Assembly (NCBI GenBank): GCA_963774445.1 | Contig: CAVZFC010000019.1 | Coordinates: 434,001-498,000 of the forward strand | DNA from: CAVUQH01 sp963774445 | GTDB taxonomy: Bacteria > Myxococcota_A > Polyangia > Haliangiales > Haliangiaceae | Length of the DNA stretch: 64,000 nt | Direction of reading: 5' to 3' | In this document: in pieces, positions 50,454 through 61,934 of the stretch | Position numbering within the stretch: the first letter of the stretch is position 1 | How the letters are laid out: each line of letters opens with the position of its first letter | The notes under the pieces: model-generated | Seen by the model: the letters and a program-made list of their open reading frames with translations, nothing else | Told to the model about the DNA's origin: nothing | Database searches by the model: none | Translations under genes and position numbers: made by a program

Positions 50454-51580
50454 GACTACATCCTCGTTGGCGGCGGCCTGCAGAACGCGCTCATCTCCCT
50501 GGCGGTGCTCGACCGGCGCCCTGAGGCGCGGATCGCGGTGGTCGAGCGGGACCCGAGCCTGGGCGGCAACCACATCTGGTGTTTCCACGCCGACGACGTG
50601 CCCGACGACGCGGGCGACGTGATCGGCCCGCTGGTGGTCCACCGCTGGCCCGGCTACCGGGTCGAGTTTCCCCGCTACGCGCGCGAGTTGGCCTCGCCGT
50701 ACGCCGCGATCACCAGCGAGCGTCTCGATCAGGTGGTGCGCTCGCGCTTCGCCGCCGCGCCCAACGCCGAGCTGCTGATGGGTGAGATGGCCATGGAGAT
50801 CGACGAGCACCACGTCGAGCTGCTGTCGGGCCGCATCCTGGCCGGGCGGGTCGTCATCGACGCCCGCGGCCCGTCCACCCGCGACGTGAGCGGGGCCGGC
50901 TTCCAGAAGTTCGTCGGCCTGGAGCTGCAGCTCGAAGAGCCCCACGATGTCAACCAGCCGCTGCTCATGGACGCGACGGTGCCGCAGGTCGACGGCTTCC
51001 GCTTCATCTACGTGCTGCCGCTGGCGCCCGACCGGCTCCTCGTCGAGGACACCTACTTCTCCGACTCTCCCGACCTCGACGTCTCCACGCTGATCGGCCG
51101 GGTGCTCGACTACGTCAACCACCGCGGATGGCGCGTGGAGACGATCATCCGCGACGAGCAAGGCGTGCTGCCGCTGCCGTTGGAGATGGAGCTGCCGACG
51201 CCGGAGCGCGGCCCGCTGGTCGCCGGTTACCGCGGCGGCTGGTTCCATCCGGTGACCGGCTACTCGCTGCCGGCGGCGCTCGAGCTGGCGCGCTACGTGG
51301 CCGCCACCGCGCCCGACGAGCTGTTCGGCGACGGGCTGGCCGCGCGCTTCGACCACCAGCGCGCGCAGCTGCGCTTCGGCATGCGCCTCAACCGCATGCT
51401 GTTCCGCTGGTTCGCCCCGGACCAGCGCTTCAACGTGCTGGCGCGGTTCTACCGTCTGCCCGTTTCGGTCATTCGCCGCTTCTACTCGCTGCAGCTCGGC
51501 TTTGCCGACCGCGTGCGGATCCTGGTTGGCCGGCCGCCGCGCGGCATCTCCTGGCGTGTCCCGTTCACCGGAGGTGCTCG

Positions 51581-51584
<4 letters not shown>
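50448..51584 (+). CDS. crtY: lycopene beta-cyclase, CrtY type
   Basis: 378 residues. FAD-dependent cyclase that converts the linear ends of lycopene to beta rings. N-terminal dinucleotide fold (YDYILVGGGLQNALISLAVL), then LGGNHIWCFHADDV typical of CrtY, and the C-terminal cyclase motif (GYRGGWFHPVTGYSLPAALE). First gene of a tightly overlapping carotenoid operon (ATGA overlap with crtE). The ATG sits inside the operator array. Confidence 0.9.
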
Positions 51585-54076
<2,492 letters not shown>

Positions 54077-54080
<4 letters not shown>

Positions 54081-55072
54081 GCCAGACCACCATCACCGCG
54101 CCCGCGCCCCTGGTCATCTCTCCCGAGACAACCCTGGCCGCGTGCCGCCAGACCATCGCCCATCACTCCAAGAGCTTCGCCCTGGCCGCCCGCGTCCTGC
54201 CGGCGTCCAGCCGCGACACCACCGCCGTCGTCTACACCTGGTGCCGCCGGGCCGACGACGCCGTCGACCTGGTCGCCGCCGCCGAGCAGCCGGCCGCGCT
54301 GGCGCGCCTGCGCGACGAGCTGGCCCTGGTCTACTCGGGTCGCCGGCCCGCCGACCCGGTGCTCGCCGCTTTCCAGGACGTGACCCGCGACGCCGGCATC
54401 CCGCGCCACTACCCGGCCGAGCTCCTGGCCGGCATGGAGATGGACGCCGCCGGCCACGTCTACCAGACGGTTGACGAGCTGCTGCTCTACGCCTACCGCG
54501 TGGCCAGCACGGTCGGCCTGATGATGACCCACGTCATGGGCGTCGCCGACGATCGGGCGCTGCGCAACGCCGCCCACCTGGGCCTCGCCATGCAGCTTTC
54601 CAACATCTGCCGCGATGTGCTCGAGGACTGGGAGCGCGGCCGGCTCTACCTGCCCGACGAGCTGCTGGCCCGCCACGGCGCCGGCGAGCTGCGCGCGCAG
54701 CTGGGCGGCCCGTTCCCCGATGAGCGGGCCGAGCCGGTCGCGGGCGCGGTGGACGAGCTGCTCGCGCTGGCCGACCGCTTCTACCGCTCGGGCGACCGCG
54801 GCATCATCGACCTGCCCTGGCGCTGTGCCTTCGCCGTGCGCACCGCTCGCCTGGTCTACGCCGCCATCGGCGATCGCGTGCGGCGGACCGGCTGCGACGT
54901 GCGCGCCGGCCGCGCCGTGGTTCCCGGCTGGCGCAAGGCGCTGCTGGTGGTTCGCGCCGCCGCCGGCACCGTCGGCTCGCTGCCCCGGCGCGCGCTGCGG
55001 CGCCTGGCCGGGCGCCGTCACCATCCCCCCACCACCACCACAGAGCTCTCTCATGACCTCCTTTCGCTCTGA
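54077..55072 (+). CDS. crtB: phytoene synthase
   Basis: 331 residues, squalene/phytoene synthase family, joining two GGPP molecules. Motifs: AHHSKSFALAARVLPA, first Asp-rich region RRADDAVDL, second NICRDVLEDWERGRLYLP, and YAYRVASTVGLMM. The last 40 residues are basic and proline-rich. Its end overlaps the next gene by 20 bases, and its ATG overlaps the crtI stop. Confidence 0.93.
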
Positions 55073-55625
55073 CGTCGCCACCTACGTCGGCCGCGTGCGC
55101 CAGTTCGAGCGCACCGACTGGCTGGTCTACGCCGGCTGGGTCGGGCTGATGCTGGGCCTGGTCGTGTTGACGGCCGGCTTCCTGCTCTTCGGCCGCGCCC
55201 ACGGTGTCGCCTTCCCGCCGGAGGCGTGGCTGGTGCCGATCGGCGCGGCCATCTTCAGCGCGGCGATCTCGTTCGACACCATCGGCCACCGCACCATCTA
55301 CAAGCAGGCGCTGGCCCGCGGCGAGGCGCTGGTTCATCACATCACCATCTTTTGCGGCATCGCCGCCGTGGTGCTGCTGGTCCTGGCCTACGGCCAACGC
55401 GCCGCGGTCATCCCCGCCGCGGTCTTCACCGCGCTGTCGTTCTTCTACAGCGCCATCGACGAGGCGCTGCACTGGCGCCGTTACCTGACCGAGCAGTCCG
55501 ACCGGGTGGAGATGTGGAGCCACGTCTTCATCTTCGTCGGCCACGGAATCATGATGGCCGCGTGGTGGTGGTTCTATGCCCAGGGCTACCCGGGCGTGGC
55601 CGCCACGCTGGGGGCGATGCGATGA
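55053..55625 (+). CDS. His-rich multipass membrane protein of the carotenoid operon
   Basis: 190 residues with about five hydrophobic helices (YAGWVGLMLGLVVLTAGFLL; LVPIGAAIFSAAISF; ITIFCGIAAVVLLVLAYG; VIPAAVFTALSFFYSAI; FIFVGHGIMMAAWWWFYA). Histidines lie at the helix ends: TIGHRTIYKQ, LVHHITIFCG, EALHWRRYLT, EMWSHVFIFVGHG. This could be a heme or metal site, but it does not match the histidine boxes of CrtZ or CrtW that I know. Overlaps crtB and the glycosyltransferase, so it is part of the pathway operon. Function unknown. Confidence 0.75.
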   Translation: MTSFRSDVATYVGRVRQFERTDWLVYAGWVGLMLGLVVLTAGFLLFGRAHGVAFPPEAWLVPIGAAIFSAAISFDTIGHRTIYKQALARGEALVHHITIFCGIAAVVLLVLAYGQRAAVIPAAVFTALSFFYSAIDEALHWRRYLTEQSDRVEMWSHVFIFVGHGIMMAAWWWFYAQGYPGVAATLGAMR

Positions 55626-56758
55626 TGACCCCGGCGATCACCCTGGCCCTGTCCGGCGCGGGCGCCGCCCTCTGGGCGGTGCGCCTCGGCGCGCTGCGCC
55701 GCCTGCGCCGCCGCGCCGCGCCACCGGCGACCGACACCTCCGAGGTGTCGATCATCGTGCCGGCGCGCAACGAGGCGCACAACCTGCCCGCGCTGCTGGC
55801 CTCGCTCGCCCGTCTCGACCCGGCGCCCGGCGAGGTCATCGTCGTGGACGACCACTCGACCGACGGCACCGGCGAGCTGGCCCGGGCCGCCGGCGCCCGG
55901 GTGGTCACGCCGGCCCCGCTGCCGCCCGGCTGGCTGGGCAAGCCGTGGGCCTGCCGCACCGGAGCCGCCGCCGCCACCGGGCGTTACCTACTGTTCACCG
56001 ACGCCGACACGATCCACGCCCCGGATTCGCTGGGCCGGACCCTGGGCTGCCTCCGCTCCCGCGGCGCCGGGTTACTCTCGGTGGTCCCGACCCACGCCGC
56101 CCGCGTCGCGTGGGAGAAACTTCAGGGTGTGTTCCATCTCCTCCTCCTACTGGCCTGTCGCGCCGGCGGCCGCGCCCGCCGCGGCGAGCGCCGGTTCAGC
56201 ATCGGCCAGTACCTCTTGTTCACCCGCGAGGCCTACCTCGGCGCCGGCGGTCACGAGGCGGTGCGCGCGAGGGTGGCCGAAGATCTGGCGTTTGCCCGCC
56301 GGGTTGACGAGCGCGGCGACGGCTTCACCCTGTGCCACCGGCCGGGGCTCATGACCGTGCGCATGTACCCCGAAGGCTTCCGCGGCTTCGTCCGCGGCTG
56401 GCGGCGCAACGTCCGCGAGGGGATCGCCTCGGCCGGCGCCGACGGCGTGGTCGAGATGGTCGTGGTGATCGGCTGGCTGCTGGGCGCGCCGCTGGCCGCG
56501 ATCGGCGGCGCCGTCGCCGGCGACCCGCTGCTGGCAGCCGCCGGGCTGGCCGGCACGGTCGTGGCCGCGGTCGCGGTCACCGTCGGCCAGCGCGAGGTCG
56601 GCCGCCTGCCCGCGGTCGCGGCCCTGACCTATCCCCTGTTCACCGCGGTCTTCGTCGCGATCTCGGCCCTGGCCCTGGTTGACCGGGCGCGCCGCGCTCC
56701 GGTCCGCTGGAAAGATCGCGCCGTGGCCCGACAGACGCTCCAGCGGAGGGCGCCATGA
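55622..56758 (+). CDS. family-2 glycosyltransferase of the carotenoid operon (CrtQ-like)
   Basis: 378 residues. N-terminal membrane helix, GT-A fold with VSIIVPARNEAHNLPALLAS, DDHSTDGTGELA, the DxD-type TDADT (RYLLFTDADTIHAPDS), the QRRW-like region replaced by RRFSIGQYLLFTREAYLGAG, and three C-terminal helices. It resembles staphylococcal CrtQ-type enzymes, which glycosylate carotenoid acids. Acceptor here not known. Overlaps carH-like gene by ATGA. Confidence 0.85.
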   Translation: MMTPAITLALSGAGAALWAVRLGALRRLRRRAAPPATDTSEVSIIVPARNEAHNLPALLASLARLDPAPGEVIVVDDHSTDGTGELARAAGARVVTPAPLPPGWLGKPWACRTGAAAATGRYLLFTDADTIHAPDSLGRTLGCLRSRGAGLLSVVPTHAARVAWEKLQGVFHLLLLLACRAGGRARRGERRFSIGQYLLFTREAYLGAGGHEAVRARVAEDLAFARRVDERGDGFTLCHRPGLMTVRMYPEGFRGFVRGWRRNVREGIASAGADGVVEMVVVIGWLLGAPLAAIGGAVAGDPLLAAAGLAGTVVAAVAVTVGQREVGRLPAVAALTYPLFTAVFVAISALALVDRARRAPVRWKDRAVARQTLQRRAP

Positions 56759-57678
56759 GCGATCGACAAGAAGGCAAGTACCGCATCGGCGCCGTCGCCC
56801 GCATCACCGGGCTATCGACCCACACCCTGCGGGTCTGGGAACGCCGCTATGCGGCGGTGGAGCCGTCGCGCAGCGATGGCGGCGACCGGTTGTTCTCCGA
56901 TCACGACGTCGACCGGCTGCGCGCGATCAAACGCTTGACCGAAAACGGCCACGCGCTGTCGCGAGTCGCTCGCCTGCCCGACGAACACCTGTTCGCGCTG
57001 GTCGAGCAACACGAGACCCCGACCTATGGCGACGCCCCCGCCGCCGACGTGCGGTCGCGCTTCATCACCGCGCTGGCGGCGCTCGACATCACCGCGGCCG
57101 AGCGAATCATCACCCGCGCCGCGGCGCTGTACAGCTCCCGCGCGCTGCTGTTCGAGATCGTCGCGCCGATCCTTCAGGAGGTCGGCGACCAGTGGGAGCG
57201 AGGGGAGCTGCGCATCGCCCACGAGCACGCGGCCAGCGCCATGCTGCGCAACCTGGTCGGCACGGTCCTTCGCCTCGAGCCCCGGCCGGGCGATGCGCCG
57301 ACGGTGGTAGCGACCACGCTGAGCGGCGAGCTGCACGAGTTCGGCGCGCTGATGGCGGCGCTCCTGGCCGCGGCCTATCGGTGGAACGTGATCTACCTGG
57401 GCCCCAACCTGCCGCCCGACGAGATCGTGGCCGCGATCGACACCGCCGGCGCCGAGGTTCTGTTCCTGTCGCTGGTCAACGACGAAGCTCCTGGCCAGCT
57501 GCTGCGCAAGCTCCTCGACGACCTGCCACAGACCGTCAACGTGGTCTGTGGTGGCCGCTCCGTCGGCGCCGTACGCGCCCAGCTCGGCGACCACTCGACC
57601 GCGACCGCGGTCGACTCGCTGGAAGAGCTGGAGCATTGGATCGACCACTACGACCGCCAGCGGGCGGCGAGCGCCTAG
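56755..57678 (+). CDS. B12-dependent MerR-family photoreceptor/repressor, CarH-like
   Basis: 307 residues. N-terminal MerR HTH (YRIGAVARITGLSTHTLRVW, ERRYAAVEPSRSDGGDRLFS). A helical bundle follows with Trp147 and, ten and eleven residues later, Glu157 and His158 (WERGELRIAHEHAAS), the spacing of the adenosyl-contacting residues in Thermus CarH. A Rossmann B12 domain has the axial-ligand motif ELHEFG with His194 and YLGPNLPPDEIV. In known CarH, adenosylcobalamin promotes tetramer repression in the dark and light breaks it. It is the last gene of the crt operon, so it may control its own level. Confidence 0.9.
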   Translation: MSDRQEGKYRIGAVARITGLSTHTLRVWERRYAAVEPSRSDGGDRLFSDHDVDRLRAIKRLTENGHALSRVARLPDEHLFALVEQHETPTYGDAPAADVRSRFITALAALDITAAERIITRAAALYSSRALLFEIVAPILQEVGDQWERGELRIAHEHAASAMLRNLVGTVLRLEPRPGDAPTVVATTLSGELHEFGALMAALLAAAYRWNVIYLGPNLPPDEIVAAIDTAGAEVLFLSLVNDEAPGQLLRKLLDDLPQTVNVVCGGRSVGAVRAQLGDHSTATAVDSLEELEHWIDHYDRQRAASA

Positions 57679-57687
57679 GAGGATCCG

Positions 57688-58656
57688 ATGCGAGTACTGG
57701 TCACCGGAGGCGCGGGCTTCATCGGCAGTCACCTGTGCGAGCGGCTGCTCGCCGACGGCCACGAGGTGCTGTGCCTCGACAGCTTCTTCACCGGCCGCAA
57801 GCAACACATCGCCCACCTGCTCCCGGACTGGAGCTTCGAGGTGGTGCGCCATGACGTCATCGAGCCGATCTCGCTGGAGGTCAACCGGATCTACAACCTG
57901 GCCTGCCCGGCGTCGCCGGTGCACTACCAGTACGATCCGATCCGCACGGTGCAGACCTCGGTAATGGGCGTGATCAACATGCTCGATCTGGCGCAGCGCA
58001 CCGGTGCGCGCCTCCTGCAGGCTTCGACCAGCGAGGTCTACGGCGACCCGGCGGTTCATCCGCAAACCGAGGAGTACTGGGGCAACGTCAATCCGATCGG
58101 CCCGCGCAGCTGCTACGACGAGGGCAAGCGGGTGGCCGAGACGCTTTGCTTCGACTACCACCGGCAGACCGGCGTGCCGGTCAGGGTCGTGCGTATCTTC
58201 AACACCTACGGGCCGCGCATGTTGCTCGACGACGGCCGGGTGATCTCCAACTTCGTGGTCCAGGCGCTGCGCGGCCAGCCGATCACGGTCTATGGCGACG
58301 GCAGCCACACCCGCTCGTTCTGCTACGTCGACGACCTGGTGCGCGGCCTGACCGGGATGATGGAGCAGGAGACCGACACCGGCCCGATCAACCTGGGGAA
58401 CCCGGACGAGTACACCATCCTGGAGCTGGCCTCGACGGTGCGCGAGCTGGTCGGCGCGCGCAGCCCGATCGTGTTCGAGCCGCTGCCCACCGACGACCCG
58501 ACCCGCCGCCGACCGGACATTGCTCGCGCCCGCGAGCTGCTGGGCTGGCAGCCGACCATCGACCTCCACACGGGCCTCGAGCGGACCATCGCCTACTTCG
58601 ACGACATCCTCTCCGGGGGCAGGGTCGACCGCGTGCTGATGCGAGCGAGCGGCTGA
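57688..58656 (+). CDS. UDP-glucuronate decarboxylase / UDP-xylose synthase-like SDR
   Basis: 322 residues, extended short-chain dehydrogenase. NAD-binding GGAGFIGSHL, catalytic triad region STSEVYGDP and SCYDEGKRVAE (YxxxK), and the UXS-typical WGNVNPIGPRSCYDEGKR and GDGSHTRSFCYVDDLVRG. The product would be UDP-xylose from UDP-glucuronate. Follows carH-like by nine bases with AGGAGG before the ATG. A sugar donor for the operon's glycosyltransferase is possible, but this is inference. Confidence 0.9.
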   Translation: MRVLVTGGAGFIGSHLCERLLADGHEVLCLDSFFTGRKQHIAHLLPDWSFEVVRHDVIEPISLEVNRIYNLACPASPVHYQYDPIRTVQTSVMGVINMLDLAQRTGARLLQASTSEVYGDPAVHPQTEEYWGNVNPIGPRSCYDEGKRVAETLCFDYHRQTGVPVRVVRIFNTYGPRMLLDDGRVISNFVVQALRGQPITVYGDGSHTRSFCYVDDLVRGLTGMMEQETDTGPINLGNPDEYTILELASTVRELVGARSPIVFEPLPTDDPTRRRPDIARARELLGWQPTIDLHTGLERTIAYFDDILSGGRVDRVLMRASG

Positions 58657-59306
58657 TGAGCGCGCAACTGACGATCCGCCGCGACGGTTGGCTGCGGCGG
58701 CGGTACCACCGAAGCGCGCTGGGCCGCGTCTTGACCCGCGCCGGCGACCGGCTCATGCGCCGCCACGTGGAGTGGGTCTACGCCACCACCGGACCGCACC
58801 TTCGCCCCGGTCGCCTGCTCGACGTCGGCGCCTGGGACTGCCGGGTGAGCGCGCTGCTCCGCGACCGCGGCGAGTGCGAGGTCACCGCCGTGGACGTGGT
58901 CGACCGCAACCGCACCGACGTCCCGCTGGTGGTCTACGACGGCACGCGGATGCCGCTGGGCGACGGCGAGTTCGACACGGTGACGATTCTCTACGTGCTC
59001 CACCACGCCGCCGACGACCTGGCGATCCTTTGCGAGGCGCGCCGCGTCTGCGCGCCCGGCGGCCGCGTCATCGTCGCCGAAGATCGCGCCGACACCCGCA
59101 GCCAGCGCGCCCTCGCCATCGGCTTTCACCTGTGGTTGTTGTCGGTCACCGGCATGGGCTGGAAAGGCGCGTTTCGCACCACCACCGCCTGGCGCGAACG
59201 CTTCGCCGCCGCCGGTCTGGCGGTCGAGTCGGTCCACCCGCTCGGCCCGCACATGGGCCGCCGCCTGTGGCCGCGCAACATCCTCTTCGTGCTCACCCCG
59301 GCCTGA
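58656..59306 (+). CDS. class I SAM-dependent methyltransferase
   Basis: 216 residues. Motif I is LLDVGAWDCRVSALL (the glycine-rich loop is G-A-W-D-C, not G-x-G-x-G), followed by TAVDVVDRN, LGDGEFDTVTILYVLHHA and APGGRVIVAEDR. ATG overlaps the stop of the decarboxylase gene. Methylation of a sugar or carotenoid hydroxyl is possible; target unknown. Confidence 0.85.
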   Translation: MSAQLTIRRDGWLRRRYHRSALGRVLTRAGDRLMRRHVEWVYATTGPHLRPGRLLDVGAWDCRVSALLRDRGECEVTAVDVVDRNRTDVPLVVYDGTRMPLGDGEFDTVTILYVLHHAADDLAILCEARRVCAPGGRVIVAEDRADTRSQRALAIGFHLWLLSVTGMGWKGAFRTTTAWRERFAAAGLAVESVHPLGPHMGRRLWPRNILFVLTPA

Positions 59307-59355
59307 AGCTGCCCCGGTCAGGCCTCGGCGCGCAGTTGCCTCGCCCTCGCCCTGG

Positions 59356-59622
59356 TTAGCCGTCGGTGCCGACGGTTTTCATGTGCGCCGGCGGGTCGTG
59401 CGGCTGCCGGCTCGCGCGCCATGCCTGCAGCCCGTAGTAGGTCGCGATCGACAGGGCGACGACGACCAGCAGGAACTTGATCCAGCCGTACGGCCCCGGC
59501 GGCTCGAGGCCCTCGGGCGGCAACGCGACCTGACAGCGGGGACACTGCGTGATGCCGACGACGATGTCGGTGCCGCAGCGCGGGCAGGGATAGGAGTGGG
59601 TCTCGGTCGGTTCGTCGCTCAC
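59356..59622 (-). CDS. small zinc-ribbon protein with one membrane helix
   Basis: 88 residues. Two CxxC pairs at residues 13-31 (CPRCGTDIVVGITQCPRC) form a zinc ribbon. A single helix follows (IKFLLVVVALSIATYYGLQA) and a short polar tail. Convergent with the methyltransferase gene. Function unknown. Confidence 0.75.
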   Translation of the reverse strand: MSDEPTETHSYPCPRCGTDIVVGITQCPRCQVALPPEGLEPPGPYGWIKFLLVVVALSIATYYGLQAWRASRQPHDPPAHMKTVGTDG

Positions 59623-59647
59623 CGGTGGCGCCGGCAGGCTAGCACAC

Positions 59648-59686
59648 GGGCGCTGCGCGGCCGGCGCCGCTGGCCGCGCAGCGCCC
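59648..59686. other. perfect 15-bp hairpin in a divergent intergenic region
   Basis: GGGCGCTGCGCGGCC and its exact reverse complement are separated by nine bases. There is no T tract, and both flanking genes point away from it, so it is not a simple terminator. It may act in the 5' leader of one of them. Confidence 0.5.
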
Positions 59687-59694
59687 GCGCCGCG

Positions 59695-59755
59695 GGTTGC
59701 ACACGCGGTTGGCCCCGCACGGCGCCAACATGGGCGTCCTCACTTTCGTGCAACC
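59695..59755. promoter_or_regulatory. 8-bp inverted repeat GGTTGCAC / GTGCAACC
   Basis: Two perfect half-sites at 59695-59702 and 59748-59755 flank the probable promoter region of the downstream zf-HC2-like gene. Could be a binding site for an unknown regulator; low certainty. Confidence 0.3.
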
Positions 59756-59776
59756 GATTGGCCCCTCGTCGCAACT

Positions 59777-60796
59777 GTGTCTACGAGAGGGATGGGCATT
59801 CGCTGTAAACAGGCCGGATCACTGCTCGCGGGCCGCGCGAGCGGGATTCCCGAGGCGGACCAGGTCCTGTTGGAAGCCCACCTCGACCACTGTTCGCGCT
59901 GCCGGGCTGACGCCGGGATGCTCGACAGGCTGATTGGCCTGTGCGCTGAGCCCCGTGCGTTACGCCCGAGCCAGCGCACTCGGGCGATTCGCGCCGCGCT
60001 GGCCGCGGATCAGCCCGCCGCGGCGCCCCGACGGAGCGCGCCGTCGGTCATCTGGATCGCCGCGGCCGCCGGCATCCTCCTGTCCGGAGGCGCGGCAGCC
60101 TATCTCGGCAGTCGCGGCGCCAGTCCCACCGTCGGGCGCGCGGCCCCCATCGATCGGTCGGTGGCAGTGGCGGCCGTCGCCCCGGCGCCCGCCACCGTGG
60201 TGGAGCCGATCATCACACCCGCACCCACACCGCCGGCGCAGCGCGCGGTGGAGCCAACGCCGGCTCCGGTCCACGTTGCCGACGCGCCTCGCGAGTCGCG
60301 CCACCACCACGCCCGCACCGCCGATCCCGCGCCGCGCCGGCCGGTCAAGACTCGCGCCGAGCAAGAGAAAGTCGCCGGTGACGAGCACGTCGTCGGCCCG
60401 GAGATCGCCACCGACGACCTGGCGCTCACGTCGGCCGCGACCTATCTCGCCCGCGCCCGCCAGGCGCTGGCGAGCGGCGACACGAGCACCGCGAAGAGCG
60501 ACCTCGACAACGCCCGCGCCGCCGGACCGAATCGATCGCTGCGCGCCGAAGCCGACACGCTGGCCGCCGAGATCTCGATGGTCGAGGGCGACCTCGGGCG
60601 CGCGGCCGTCCTGTTCCTGGAAGTCGCCGAGCGCTACGCCGATCTGCCCGCGGGTGAGAACGCGCTCGTGGCCGCAGCGCGAGTCCTTCATGCGAGCGGT
60701 GGCACGACGGCCGCCCGCGCGGCATGGCAACGCTACCTCGATCGCTATCCCGAGGGACGTTTCCGCGCCGATGTCTTGCGTCGCCTGAGCGACTGA
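59777..60796 (+). CDS. membrane protein with anti-sigma-like zinc-finger N-terminus and TPR-like C-terminus
   Basis: 339 residues. The N-terminus resembles a zf-HC2 anti-sigma domain (C near residue 10, then LLEAHLDHCSRCRADAGM). A membrane helix follows (VIWIAAAAGILLSGGAAAYL), a Pro/Ala-rich stretch, then TPR-like helices (ATYLARARQALASGDTSTAK; AAVLFLEVAERYADLPAGEN; AARAAWQRYLDRYPEGRFRA). No sigma-factor gene is adjacent, which is unusual for an anti-sigma factor. The start is GTG 59777 or ATG 59792; neither has a well-spaced ribosome site. Confidence 0.72.
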   Translation: MSTRGMGIRCKQAGSLLAGRASGIPEADQVLLEAHLDHCSRCRADAGMLDRLIGLCAEPRALRPSQRTRAIRAALAADQPAAAPRRSAPSVIWIAAAAGILLSGGAAAYLGSRGASPTVGRAAPIDRSVAVAAVAPAPATVVEPIITPAPTPPAQRAVEPTPAPVHVADAPRESRHHHARTADPAPRRPVKTRAEQEKVAGDEHVVGPEIATDDLALTSAATYLARARQALASGDTSTAKSDLDNARAAGPNRSLRAEADTLAAEISMVEGDLGRAAVLFLEVAERYADLPAGENALVAAARVLHASGGTTAARAAWQRYLDRYPEGRFRADVLRRLSD

Positions 60797-60973
60797 CGCC
60801 AACGGCTGGCCCTGAAACCCTCCGGTTCGGGGTGAGGGGGCTCGCGACAGTCACCGCGACGGCGGCGCTTTGCCCGGCGTCCGCCCGTTTGGACGTCGAT
60901 CTGGAGGTCGGGGCCACCACCGCTGCGGTCACGACGCGCTGGCACTTCTGCCCCCAGCTGGGTAACCATAGGG

Positions 60974-61450
60974 ATGATGCGCCGCAACGCTTGGGTCCCC
61001 GGTCTGCTCCTCGTGCTCGTCGCCTCGGGGGTAGGCGCCAACGGCTGCGGTCGCGACTCGCGGTCGGCGCGGTCGAGTGCGCTGCCGCCGGACGAGGCCG
61101 CGCGCATGCTGATCGATCGCAACTGGATGGACCTGTGGCCGACGAACGAGCGCCAGAAGCTCCACGTCTTCCGCTTCACCCCGGCGATGGGCGGCGGCGT
61201 CTATCAGGACCGCACCCTGTTCAAGGGGACGTTCGAGCTGTTCCGCTTTGCCATCGACGGCAAGGCGCTGGAGATCGAGCTGCCAGAGACCGGCGAGCAC
61301 GTCCGCACCGACTATCGCATCGAGCGGGTTGACGGCCCCAAGCCGTTCGATCTGCGCCTGACCCTCGAGCGCAGCCCGCGCGGGCCGCGCGTCTACTACG
61401 GACGCACCGACGAGACCGCGGGCGGCGGCCTCGCGCTGCCGCAGCCGTGA
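60974..61450 (+). CDS. predicted lipoprotein
   Basis: 158 residues. Signal peptide with a probable lipobox (LVASGVGANGC), then a compact beta-rich domain (YQDRTLFKGTFELFRFAIDG, LEIELPETGEHVRTDYRI). Family not recognised. Seven bases upstream of the next gene, so likely cotranscribed. The 177 bases before it hold no feature I can support. Confidence 0.72.
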   Translation: MMRRNAWVPGLLLVLVASGVGANGCGRDSRSARSSALPPDEAARMLIDRNWMDLWPTNERQKLHVFRFTPAMGGGVYQDRTLFKGTFELFRFAIDGKALEIELPETGEHVRTDYRIERVDGPKPFDLRLTLERSPRGPRVYYGRTDETAGGGLALPQP

Positions 61451-61457
61451 GCCTGAG

Positions 61458-61862
61458 ATGAGCGATACCGACGACGGCAAGTCCCGCTCCGAGCACCTCC
61501 TGTCCAAAGACGCGCTGCCGCGCATCGAGGTGCCCCATGGCGACTCCGCGCCGGTGCGCAAGTTCCGCATGCCGTCGAAGGTCGGCGAAGCACCGCACCG
61601 CGGCGCGCGGTCACCGGCCGGCGGCACCGCGGAAAAAGAGACCCGCCCGACCGGCAAGGGCAACCGCCGGCGCCGGCGCCCGTCGACCGGCCGCTTTCGC
61701 GACCGCACCCTCGACTGGTTTCGCACCGGCGACGCCCTGGCCGAGGAGGAGGAGCTCGAGGGCGACTACGAGCCCGCAGGCCGTTCGCGCGCGCCGCTCA
61801 TCGCCGCGCTCGTCGCCGGTACCGTCGTCATGGTCGCCTTCGTCGTCTGGCTGCTGTCGTAG
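61458..61862 (+). CDS. tail-anchored basic protein
   Basis: 134 residues: a disordered, very basic middle (TGKGNRRRRRPSTGRFRD), an acidic patch (ALAEEEELEGDYE) and one C-terminal helix (APLIAALVAGTVVMVAFVVW) ending at the stop codon. No recognised family. Follows the lipoprotein gene. Confidence 0.65.
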   Translation: MSDTDDGKSRSEHLLSKDALPRIEVPHGDSAPVRKFRMPSKVGEAPHRGARSPAGGTAEKETRPTGKGNRRRRRPSTGRFRDRTLDWFRTGDALAEEEELEGDYEPAGRSRAPLIAALVAGTVVMVAFVVWLLS

Positions 61863-61934
61863 CGCCACCTGGCGCTACCCGTGCGCTCCGATGATTCGTC
61901 TCATCTCTCCAGCCAGCGCGTATCGGCTTCCTAC

